From the NCBI RefSeq assembly GCF_022829685.1, contig NZ_JAKSYE010000064.1, positions 1 to 64,000 of the forward strand: a stretch of DNA of 64,000 bases. The letters run 5' to 3'. The DNA comes from Methylobacterium sp. E-045 (GTDB lineage Bacteria > Pseudomonadota > Alphaproteobacteria > Rhizobiales > Beijerinckiaceae). The notes beneath the pieces were generated by a model, which searched no databases, was not told where the DNA came from, and worked only from the letters and a program-made list of their open reading frames with translations. Shown here piece after piece: positions 45,495-54,600 of the stretch; position 1 is the stretch's first letter; every line of letters starts with the position of its first letter. Both the position numbers and the translations under genes were made by a program.

Positions 45495-46364
45495 TCAGTG
45501 AGCGGCGGTGCCGGCGCCCCAGACGTAGATCGAAGCGAAGAGGAACAGCCAGACCACATCGACGAAGTGCCAGTACCAGGCGGCGAACTCGAAGCCGAGA
45601 TGCTGCTGGACCGTGAACTGGCCGAGATAGACGCGGTAGAGGCAGATCGCGAGGAAGATCGTGCCGATGATCACGTGCGCGCCGTGGAACCCAGTCGCCA
45701 TGAAGAAGGTCGCGGAGTAGATGCTGCCCGAGAAGCCGAAATGCGCGTGGCTGTACTCGTAGGCCTGGCAGGCCGTGAACAGCACACCGAGGATGATCGT
45801 CAGCCACAGGCCATATTTCAGGCCCTTGCGGTCGTTGTGCAGCAGGGCGTGGTGGGCCCAGGTGATCGTCGTGCCGGAGGTGAGCAGGATCAGCGTGTTG
45901 AGGAGCGGCAGGTGCCAGGGATCGAACGCCTCGATGCCCTTCGGCGGCCAGGTACCCCCGGTGAAATCCAGGCGGGTGGTCTGGATCGGGTCGGCGGTGT
46001 AGAGCGCCGCCTCGAAATAGGCCCAGAACCAGGCGGCAAAGAACATCACCTCGGAGGCGATGAACATGATCATGCCGTAGCGGTGGTGAAGCTGGACGAC
46101 GCGGGTGTGATCGCCGGCATTGGCCTCGTGCACGACGTCGCGCCACCAGGAGAACATGACGTAGAGCACGCCGATCGTGCCGGCACCGAAGATGTAGGGA
46201 CCGGGGGTGAGCGTGCCGATCTGCAGGCTCTTCATCCAGAACACGGCGCCGAACGCCATGAGGAAGCCGGAGAAGGCACCCAAGAGCGGCCACGGGCTCG
46301 GGCTCAAGATATGGAAATCGTGATTCTTGGCGTGCGCCTCGGCCATCTGAACTCTTCTCCTCAC
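45495..46364 (-). CDS. coxC: Cytochrome c oxidase subunit III
   Basis: Seven-helix core subunit of the aa3 oxidase, 289 residues. Landmarks are [25 protein letters not shown], the conserved [11 protein letters not shown] near helix [44 protein letters not shown] and the terminal [14 protein letters not shown]. Subunit III supports proton uptake and stability, and carries no metal. It lies 146 bases after ctaG in the usual cox order. Confidence 0.95.
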   Translation of the reverse strand: MRRRVQMAEAHAKNHDFHILSPSPWPLLGAFSGFLMAFGAVFWMKSLQIGTLTPGPYIFGAGTIGVLYVMFSWWRDVVHEANAGDHTRVVQLHHRYGMIMFIASEVMFFAAWFWAYFEAALYTADPIQTTRLDFTGGTWPPKGIEAFDPWHLPLLNTLILLTSGTTITWAHHALLHNDRKGLKYGLWLTIILGVLFTACQAYEYSHAHFGFSGSIYSATFFMATGFHGAHVIIGTIFLAICLYRVYLGQFTVQQHLGFEFAAWYWHFVDVVWLFLFASIYVWGAGTAAH

Positions 46365-46510
46365 CCCGGGCCCAATGCCGCGAACGGCTCTGACCTTCTG
46401 AACGTTCGGCTACACCGGAACCCTTAATCGGGACGGCGCAGTGTTGTCACGCTTGAGACCTCAAAAATCTGGCGCGTTGAAAACGCGTCCCGCCAAATTA
46501 TCCGACGGCC

Positions 46511-47125
46511 TCAAAAATTGGTTTTCGCACCCCTGCCGTCCGTCGTCGCGAGAGCGGCCGAGGGCTGGCCGTTCTTCGACGCGAAGTAGGTGTAGGAGAG
46601 CGTCATCTCCTGCAGATGAGCGGTGTTCGAATCGGCGCGCACGGCCGGGTCGATGTAGAACACCACCGGAAAATCCATCGTCTCGCCGGGCTGCAGCGTC
46701 TGCTCGTTGAAGCAGAAGCACTGGATCTTCACGAAGAAGCTGCCCATCAGACCCGGCTGGACATTGTAGGTCGCGATCCCCGTGGAGGGGGTCGTGCCGG
46801 TATTCTTAACGCGGAAGAACACGGTCTTCGTCTCGCCGAGACGCGCCTCGATTTTCGGAGACTCGGCGACGAAGCGCCAGGGCAGGGTCGAGGCGACGTT
46901 GGTGTCGAAATGGACCACCATGCTGTCGTCCAGCGCCACCTGCGTCGGGGCGAGCCCGACCCGAGGCGTCCCGTCATAGCCCGTGGCCTTGCAGAACATG
47001 TCGTAGAGCGGGGCCGACGCGAAGGCGAGGCCGACCATGCCCAAAGCCAGACCCGCGCAGGCGAGGGCCGTGACCGACGCCTTGCGGTTGGGGGTGCTGC
47101 TTCGCTTCGGGGGCATGTCGGTCAT
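46511..47125 (-). CDS. ctaG: Cytochrome c oxidase assembly protein CtaG (Cox11)
   Basis: Copper chaperone delivering Cu(B) to subunit I. One N-terminal membrane helix (about residues 18-38) anchors a periplasmic domain with the copper motif CFCF (KIQCFCFNEQTL, near residue 140) and Cys at FCKATGYDGTP near 55. 204 residues, typical. The conserved PVVFYIDPAV segment follows the motif. Located between the small coxF-like gene and coxC. Confidence 0.94.
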   Translation of the reverse strand: MTDMPPKRSSTPNRKASVTALACAGLALGMVGLAFASAPLYDMFCKATGYDGTPRVGLAPTQVALDDSMVVHFDTNVASTLPWRFVAESPKIEARLGETKTVFFRVKNTGTTPSTGIATYNVQPGLMGSFFVKIQCFCFNEQTLQPGETMDFPVVFYIDPAVRADSNTAHLQEMTLSYTYFASKNGQPSAALATTDGRGAKTNF

Positions 47126-47168
47126 GATGACGTCCGACTCTTTTCGCTGAACGGTCCGGTCGCTCGGG

Positions 47169-47333
47169 TCACAGGGGGCGGTTGAGGATCTGCGGTCCGA
47201 GCTTGGCGATGGTCAGGGCGTAGAAGATCGCCACGAGGACGAACAGCACCGTGGCGATGGCGATGGAGCGCCTGCGCTGGCGCTGCTGCTCCTCGGGCGT
47301 CAGGCGCCGCGGCGGCGTGGATTTCTCCGGCAT
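47169..47333 (-). CDS. Small single-helix protein of the cox cluster (CoxF-like)
   Basis: 54-residue protein: a basic, Pro/Gln-rich N-terminus (EKSTPPRRLTPEEQQRQRRR), one membrane helix (SIAIATVLFVLVAIFYALTIA), and a short tail GPQILNRPL. Small proteins with this shape sit between ctaB and ctaG in many Hyphomicrobiales and are labelled CoxF or hypothetical. It starts five bases after ctaB. Role unproven, likely oxidase assembly or stability. Confidence 0.75.
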   Translation of the reverse strand: MPEKSTPPRRLTPEEQQRQRRRSIAIATVLFVLVAIFYALTIAKLGPQILNRPL

Positions 47334-47338
47334 CGAGG

Positions 47339-48301
47339 TCACGCGAGCACCGCGCGGAAGAGCCCGAGCCCCTGCTCGGCCAGGACCGCCGAGAACAGGA
47401 GGAACAGGTAGAGGATCGAGAAGCCGAACATGCCGAGGGCGGCCTTGCGTTCCGCCTCGCCCTCGCGGTTGCGGTAGACGTGGACGCTGAAGGCCAGCAT
47501 CCCGAGGCCGCCGATGAAGGCGGTGACGCCGTAGAGCCAACCGCCGAAACCGAGGAAGACCGGCGCGAGGCCCACCGGGAACAGGACGATCGAGTAGTAG
47601 ATGATCTGGCGGCGGGTCGATTGCGGCCCGGCGACGTTGGGCATCATCGGGATGCCGGCCTTGGCGTATTCGCCGGCTTTGATCAGGGCCAGCGCCCAGA
47701 AATGCGGCGGCGTCCAGATGAATATGATGAGGAACAGGATCGTCGATTCGATGCCCACCGATCCCGACACGGCGGCCTGGCCGATCATCGGGGGCAGGGC
47801 GCCTGCGGCGCCGCCGATGACGATGTTCTGCGGCGTCGCCCGCTTCAGCCACATGGAATAGACCACGGCGTAGAAGACGATCGTGAAGGCCAGCAGCGCG
47901 GCGGCGAGCCAGTTCGAGGCGAGGCCGAGCACCAGCACCGAGCCCACCGACAGGACGATGCCGAAGGCCAGGGCCTCGCCGGGCTGGATGCGGCCGCCAG
48001 GAATCGGGCGGGTCGCGGTGCGGGTCATGACCGCGTCGATGTCGGCATCCCACCACATGTTGAGGCAGCCCGAGGCGCCGGCGCCCACCGCGATCATCAA
48101 GAGCGAGATCACGCCGACGACGGGCTGGATGTGAACGTGCGAGACCACCATGCCGACGAGGGCGGTGAAGATCACCAGCACCATCACGCGCGGCTTCAGC
48201 AGTGCGAAGAAATCCGCGACCTCACCGCCGACCATCATCGGGGTCGGCGCGAAATCGTGCGGCTCGGCGGCAGCGGAGACGCTGTTCGACAGGCTCGTCA
48301 T
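47339..48301 (-). CDS. ctaB: Protoheme IX farnesyltransferase (heme O synthase)
   Basis: Polytopic enzyme attaching farnesyl to heme B, giving heme O, the precursor of heme A. It has nine helices and two Asp-rich sites: [15 protein letters not shown] near residue 82 and the second between helices (YGVTAFIGG region with few acids, as usual). [17 protein letters not shown] marks the N-terminal signature near residue 33. 320 residues. It is 198 bases downstream of coxA; the ctaA gene for heme A synthase is not in the window. Confidence 0.94.
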   Translation of the reverse strand: MTSLSNSVSAAAEPHDFAPTPMMVGGEVADFFALLKPRVMVLVIFTALVGMVVSHVHIQPVVGVISLLMIAVGAGASGCLNMWWDADIDAVMTRTATRPIPGGRIQPGEALAFGIVLSVGSVLVLGLASNWLAAALLAFTIVFYAVVYSMWLKRATPQNIVIGGAAGALPPMIGQAAVSGSVGIESTILFLIIFIWTPPHFWALALIKAGEYAKAGIPMMPNVAGPQSTRRQIIYYSIVLFPVGLAPVFLGFGGWLYGVTAFIGGLGMLAFSVHVYRNREGEAERKAALGMFGFSILYLFLLFSAVLAEQGLGLFRAVLA

Positions 48302-48485
48302 GGGGTCCCGATACTGTTGTCGGTATGGCCGGAATTCGGATTACGCCGTCCTTGGCGCCGCCCTTTGCGGGATGTCGCTCGATGACGAGGGGCATCCGGT
48401 AAAGAGCGAGGACCGCTCGCGCGATCCTCGCAATCCCTAGTGTCGTTTTAGAACAATCGCAATTTCGAGGCCGATCGCGATCGTG

Positions 48486-48499
48486 GAGACGGCAGCGTC

Positions 48500-48501
<2 letters not shown>
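48486..48501 (-). other. Hairpin at the coxA stop
   Basis: GAGACG-N4-CGTCTC directly overlapping the coxA stop codon, followed on the minus strand by the palindrome CGATCGCGATCG. There is no U-tract, so it may protect or process the coxA mRNA 3' end rather than end transcription. Confidence 0.4.
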
Positions 48502-50143
<1,642 letters not shown>

Positions 50144-50175
50144 TCAGGTTTCTCTAAATCTCTCGATTTGCGAAT

Positions 50176-50201
50176 GGACCGACCCAATGAAGGGCCGGTC
50201 C
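50176..50201 (-). other. Intercistronic hairpin between coxB and coxA
   Basis: On the minus strand GGACCGGCCC-N6-GGGTCGGTCC, ten pairs with one mismatch-like wobble, without a U-tract. It could differentially stabilise the coxB and coxA messages. Confidence 0.45.
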
Positions 50202-50235
50202 AGCCGGTGCCGTCGGGCGGCGCCGGAAAAAGCCG

Positions 50236-51087
50236 TTACTTGGCTTCCGCGAACTTCGAACCGTCGTCGAGGCGGGCGAACTTGGTCTTCCCCTCGGCGA
50301 GCCAGGTGGCATAGGCCTCGTCGCTCACCACCTGCACCGTGATGGGCATGTAGGCGTGGCGGGCGCCGCAGAGCTCCGAGCACTGGCCGTGATAGGTGCC
50401 CTCGCGCTCGGCCTTGAACCAGAACTGGTTCAGGCGGCCGGGGATCGCGTCGATCTTGAAGCCGAAGGACGGCATCGCCCAGGAATGCAGCACGTCGGCG
50501 GCGGTCACCTGGATCTTCACGATCTTGTTCACCGGAACGACCATGTCGTTGTCGGTGCCCAGCAGCTTGGGCTGCTTGTCTTCGTCGATGTTGGCGTCGA
50601 AGGTGAAGCCGCCGCCATTCTCCACGGCCGGGTACTCGTAGGACCAGTACCAGGCATGGCCGATCACCTTGACGATGACATCGGCCTTCGGGTCCGAGAG
50701 CTGGGTGCGCAGCAGGCGGAACGAGGGGATGGCAACCGCCACCAGGATCAGAACCGGGACGATGGTCCAGGCCACTTCGATCATGGTATTGTGGGTGGTC
50801 TTGGAGGGGACCGGGTTCGCCTTCGCGTTGAACTTGAAGATGCAGTAGACGATCAGCCCCAGCACGAAGGCCGAGATGCCGAAGGAGAGCCAGTGCATCC
50901 CCTGCTCGAACGTGTGGATGTCCCGCGCGTTCTCCGTGACGGCGACCTGACGGTCCATCTGCCACGGCTCGGGCTGGCCGATGCCGGCCGCCAGAGCGGC
51001 TGTGGAAACGAGGGTGGTGCCGAGCGCAGCAAGAGCGCCCGCAGCAAGTCCCCATGATGACCGGTGTTGCGCCTGCGTGGTCCGCAT
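50236..51087 (-). CDS. coxB: Cytochrome c oxidase subunit II
   Basis: Carries the CuA centre that accepts electrons from cytochrome c. A signal peptide (about 1-33, ending TAALAAG) is followed by two membrane helices (about 60-80 and 100-120) and a cupredoxin domain with HAWYWSYEYP and the CuA motif CSELCGARHAYMPI. The start at ATG 51087 has GAGAGG just upstream; an in-frame ATG at 51108 adds seven residues and has a poorer site. First gene of the cox cluster. Confidence 0.95.
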   Translation of the reverse strand: MRTTQAQHRSSWGLAAGALAALGTTLVSTAALAAGIGQPEPWQMDRQVAVTENARDIHTFEQGMHWLSFGISAFVLGLIVYCIFKFNAKANPVPSKTTHNTMIEVAWTIVPVLILVAVAIPSFRLLRTQLSDPKADVIVKVIGHAWYWSYEYPAVENGGGFTFDANIDEDKQPKLLGTDNDMVVPVNKIVKIQVTAADVLHSWAMPSFGFKIDAIPGRLNQFWFKAEREGTYHGQCSELCGARHAYMPITVQVVSDEAYATWLAEGKTKFARLDDGSKFAEAK

Positions 51088-51498
51088 GTGCCTCTCGTGG
51101 CTCCCCATTGGTATCGTTCTACGTCGTCCCGCAGCGTCTTGCGACTTTTGACGTCGCGCGCAAGTCCTTGCTCAACGGGAAAGGCAAGCCTCGATCAGGA
51201 AATCCGGGCCGGCATTGCCGGTGTCAGACCACATGGAGGTCGGCGGCGCAACCGCAACAGCGTCGCATGGATGTGGCTTTCCCCGTAGTCCAGGCTCGGC
51301 CGGGCTCGAATGACCACGGGGGTTCAAGGCGATTTTGCTCGGCGGCAAACTTAAATTTGTCTTACCGGCGTCTTCGGGGCCGAACCCCTCGCCAGTATAG
51401 CGCCGTCCCCGCTATGGAGAGGGGCCGGCCCCACGCGAGACATGCGGGCGTCCATTCCGAGAAGCGAAGTCGGGCATGAATGCGATGAGGTCCCGGCG
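51088..51498. other. Divergent intergenic region between coxB and the LysR gene
   Basis: About 410 bases. The part next to the LysR gene is open in its frame from 51442 but the family start is at 51499. The AT-richer patch at about 51330-51365 (ACTTAAATTTG) and the small palindrome TTCGG-GG-CCGAA at about 51374-51385 are the only features of note. Promoters for coxB and the regulator must lie here, but I cannot place them. Confidence 0.5.
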
Positions 51499-52407
51499 GT
51501 GATCGAGCGTCTCGAATTTCTCCTTGCCCTGGCCCGCGAGCGGCATTTCGGCCGGGCGGCGCAATTCTGCAACGTGTCGCAACAAACCCTCTCGGCCGGG
51601 GTGAAGCAGCTCGAGGAACGGCTCGGTGTCCTGCTGGTGGAGCGCGGATCGCGCTTCCAGGGCTTCACGCCCGAAGGCGAGCGCGTCCTCGATTGGGCCC
51701 GCCGGATCGTCGGCGACGCGCGCGCCATGCGGGAGGAAGTCGCCAATTTGCGCCGGGGGCTGTCCGGCACCCTGCGGCTCGCCGCGGTTCCCACCGCGAC
51801 GCCCATCGTCGCCTCGTTGACCACGCCCTTCCGCGCCCGCCACCCCGACGTGCGGTTCTCCGTCCACTCGACGACGTCCGGCGAGATCGGCCGTCTGATC
51901 GCCGACCACGAGATCGATGCCGGGATCACCTATCTCGAGAACGAGCCCCTCGGGAAAGTCATCGCCGTACCGCTCTACCGTGAGCGCTACCGCCTGCTCA
52001 CCGCCATCGACGGCGTCTACGGCAAGAGGGATTCGGTGAGCTGGGAGGAGGTCGGGCGCCTGCCCCTGTGCCTGCTCACGCCGGACATGCAGAACCGCCG
52101 CATCATCGACGGTCACCTCCACAATGCCGGGCGGGACGCCGCGCCCCTGCTTCAGTCGAACTCGATGATCGTTCTGCTCACCCATGTCAGGACCGCGAAA
52201 TGGGCGAGCGTGATGCCCGCGGTCCTCGCGGACAGCTTCCGCCTGAGCGAGCGTGTGCGCTCAGTCCCGATCGGGGAGCCCGACGTGAGCCACATGATCG
52301 GCCTCGTGGTGCCGGAACGGGACCCCATGACGCCTCTCTGTGCCGCTCTCATCGTCGAGGCCCAGGCGATCGCCCCGACCGTCGCCGACGACATAGCTTC
52401 GCTCTGA
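51499..52407 (+). CDS. LysR-family regulator of formate dehydrogenase genes
   Basis: 302-residue LysR-type regulator. The N-terminal winged helix-turn-helix reads ERLEFLLALARERHFGRAA, then FCNVSQQTLSAGVKQLEERLG, VLLVERG and FTPEGERVLDWA. The effector domain (about 95-302) has GTLRLAAVPTA, DAGITYLE, and LLTPDMQNRRIID. The start GTG 51499 (GATGAGG at 51484-51490) was preferred to ATG 51442 because family members begin at this point. It lies directly upstream of fdsG on the same strand, so it probably controls the fds operon, perhaps in response to formate. This is inferred from position. Confidence 0.9.
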   Translation: MIERLEFLLALARERHFGRAAQFCNVSQQTLSAGVKQLEERLGVLLVERGSRFQGFTPEGERVLDWARRIVGDARAMREEVANLRRGLSGTLRLAAVPTATPIVASLTTPFRARHPDVRFSVHSTTSGEIGRLIADHEIDAGITYLENEPLGKVIAVPLYRERYRLLTAIDGVYGKRDSVSWEEVGRLPLCLLTPDMQNRRIIDGHLHNAGRDAAPLLQSNSMIVLLTHVRTAKWASVMPAVLADSFRLSERVRSVPIGEPDVSHMIGLVVPERDPMTPLCAALIVEAQAIAPTVADDIASL

Positions 52408-52437
52408 CAGCCGCCCAACTGGCTCGTCACACTGATA

Positions 52438-52452
52438 TTTTGCACTGCACAA
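52438..52452. promoter_or_regulatory. LysR-box-like dyad upstream of fdsG
   Basis: TTTTGCA-C-TGCACAA: six of seven arm bases pair, and T39-N11-A51 (52439 and 52451) fits the LysR consensus T-N11-A. It sits in the AT-rich gap 106 bases before fdsG. The AATAGAATTATAAC segment just after could be part of the promoter. Confidence 0.5.
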
Positions 52453-52557
52453 TAGAATTATAACAAAAAAGCATTGTCGTCCGACCGAACCGCGCGATTG
52501 ATTCACGGTCGGAGATATACCACCTTGGAACGACAACAAGGTCACTGGGTAGGAACA

Positions 52558-53031
52558 ATGCTGCAGCACGAGCCCTGGAGCGCACAGCGTGCGGCCGGCA
52601 TCATCGCCGACCATACGCATCTCGAAGGCGCCACGCTCCCCATTCTCCACGCCTTGCAGGAGACTTTCGGCTACGTGGACGAGGGCGCGGTGCCACTGAT
52701 CGCGGATGCGCTGAACCTGTCCCGAGCCGAGGTCCACGGCTGCATCACCTTCTATCACGACTTCCGCCGCGCCCCCTCGGGCAAGCATCAGGTGAAGCTG
52801 TGCCGGGCCGAGGCCTGTCAGGCCATGGGGTCGGACGCGCTTCACGCGGACATCCTCGCCCGCCTCGGGATCGATTGGCACGGGACGACGCCGGACGGTC
52901 AGATCACCGTGGAGCCGGTCTACTGCCTCGGCCTCTGTGCCAACGGCCCCGGCGCCCTGGTCGACGACGAGCCGCTGGCGCGCCTCACCGCCGATTCCCT
53001 GGAATCGGCCCTCACGGAGATGAAGTCGTGA
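52558..53031 (+). CDS. fdsG: NAD-dependent formate dehydrogenase gamma subunit
   Basis: 157-residue thioredoxin-like 2Fe-2S subunit (NuoE-like) of the soluble molybdenum formate dehydrogenase. The four cluster cysteines are in LCRAEACQAMG and YCLGLCANGPG; the N-terminal helix bundle has ILHALQETFGYVDEGAV. The start at ATG 52558 has AGGAAC before it; an in-frame ATG 84 bases upstream is in the promoter region. Its stop overlaps the fdsB start GTG by four bases. Confidence 0.92.
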   Translation: MLQHEPWSAQRAAGIIADHTHLEGATLPILHALQETFGYVDEGAVPLIADALNLSRAEVHGCITFYHDFRRAPSGKHQVKLCRAEACQAMGSDALHADILARLGIDWHGTTPDGQITVEPVYCLGLCANGPGALVDDEPLARLTADSLESALTEMKS

Positions 53032-54587
53032 GCATCACCATCTATGTCCCGCGCGACGCCGTCGCCCTCGGTCTCGGCGCCAACCGCGTCGCCCGCGCGA
53101 TCTTCGCCGGTGCCGAGCGCCGCGGCCTCGACATCACCATCGTCCGCACGGGTTCGCGCGGGATGCTGTGGCTGGAGCCCATGGTCGAGGTCGCGACCCC
53201 GGAGGGCCGCATCGCCTACGGGCCCGTCACGCCCGGCGATGTCGACAGCCTCCTCGACGCCGGCCTCGTGAACGGCGGCGAGCATGCCCTTCGCCTCGGC
53301 AAGCCCGAGGACATGCCCTATTTCGCCCGTCAGCAGCGCCTCACCTTCCATCGCTGCGGCGTGGTCGATCCCGTCTCGGTGGAGGATTACCGGGCGCATG
53401 GCGGCTATAACGGCCTGGACGCCGCTCTGAAGCTCGATGCCGCCGGCATCGTCGCGCAGGTGCGCGATTCCGGTCTGCGCGGTCGCGGCGGCGCCGGCTT
53501 CCCGGCCGGCATCAAGTGGAACACGGTGATGCTCGCCCAGTCCGAGCAGAAATACGTCGTCTGCAACGCCGACGAGGGCGATTCCGGCACCTTCGCCGAC
53601 CGGATGATGATGGAGGGCGACCCCTTCAACCTCATCGAGGGTATGACCATCGCCGGTATCGCGACGGGCGCCACGCGGGGCTACATCTACCTGCGCTCGG
53701 AATATCCGCAGGCCTTCGCGACGCTGAAGGAAGCCATCGTCAACGCCAACGCCGCCGGCTATCTCGGCGCGAACGTGGCGGGCTCGGGCAAGGCCTTCCA
53801 CCTCGAAGTCCGCCTCGGCGCCGGCGCCTATATCTGCGGCGAGGAGACCTCGCTGCTGGAGAGCCTGGAGGGCCGTCGCGGCATCGTCCGCGCCAAGCCG
53901 CCGATCCCGGCGTTGAAGGGCTTCCTCGGCCAGCCGACCCTGGTCAACAACGTGATGACCTTCACCGCCGTGCCCTATATCCTGGAGCACGGCGCCAAGG
54001 CCTATGCCGATTACGGAATGGGCCGCTCGCTCGGCACCCTGGCGATCCAGCTCGCCGGCAACATCAAGCATGGCGGCCTGATCGAGTTCGCCTTCGGCAT
54101 CACCCTGCGCGAGATCATCGAGGATTTCGGCGGCGGCACCCAGAGCGGCCGTCCCGTCCGCGCCGTGCAGGTCGGCGGCCCGCTCGGGGCCTACTTCCCC
54201 GATCATCTCCTCGACACGCCCCTCGATTACGAGGCCATGGCCGCCAAGAAGGGCCTCGTCGGCCATGGCGGCATCGTGGTGTTCGACGACACCGTGGACA
54301 TGGCCAAGCAGGCCCGCTTCGCCTTCGAGTTCTGCGCGGTGGAATCCTGCGGCAAGTGCACCCCCTGTCGTATCGGTGCGACGCGCGGCGTCGAGACCAT
54401 GGACAAGGTTATCGCCGGCATCCGTCCCACCGAGAATCTCGCCGTCGTGGCCGACCTTTGCGACGTCATGACCGATGGGTCGCTCTGCGCCATGGGCGGG
54501 CTCACACCGATGCCCGTCATGAGCGCGATCACCCATTTCCCCGAGGATTTCCAGCAGCGCGGACCGATGTCCGTGGCCGCTGAATAA
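53028..54587 (+). CDS. fdsB: NAD-dependent formate dehydrogenase beta subunit
   Basis: 519-residue flavoprotein (NuoF-like) that passes electrons from the iron-sulfur chain to NAD+. A thioredoxin-like N-terminal part (about 1-115) replaces a separate subunit. The NADH/FMN site is GRGGAGFPAGIKW with CNADEGDSGTF and GAYICGEETSLLESLEG; the 4Fe-4S cysteines lie in ESCGKCTPCRIGATRG and a later DVMTDGSLCAMGG. The start GTG 53028 is coupled to fdsG. With FdsG and FdsA it makes a cytosolic formate:NAD+ oxidoreductase. Confidence 0.94.
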   Translation: MSITIYVPRDAVALGLGANRVARAIFAGAERRGLDITIVRTGSRGMLWLEPMVEVATPEGRIAYGPVTPGDVDSLLDAGLVNGGEHALRLGKPEDMPYFARQQRLTFHRCGVVDPVSVEDYRAHGGYNGLDAALKLDAAGIVAQVRDSGLRGRGGAGFPAGIKWNTVMLAQSEQKYVVCNADEGDSGTFADRMMMEGDPFNLIEGMTIAGIATGATRGYIYLRSEYPQAFATLKEAIVNANAAGYLGANVAGSGKAFHLEVRLGAGAYICGEETSLLESLEGRRGIVRAKPPIPALKGFLGQPTLVNNVMTFTAVPYILEHGAKAYADYGMGRSLGTLAIQLAGNIKHGGLIEFAFGITLREIIEDFGGGTQSGRPVRAVQVGGPLGAYFPDHLLDTPLDYEAMAAKKGLVGHGGIVVFDDTVDMAKQARFAFEFCAVESCGKCTPCRIGATRGVETMDKVIAGIRPTENLAVVADLCDVMTDGSLCAMGGLTPMPVMSAITHFPEDFQQRGPMSVAAE

Positions 54588-54600
54588 GGAGGCGCGACCC

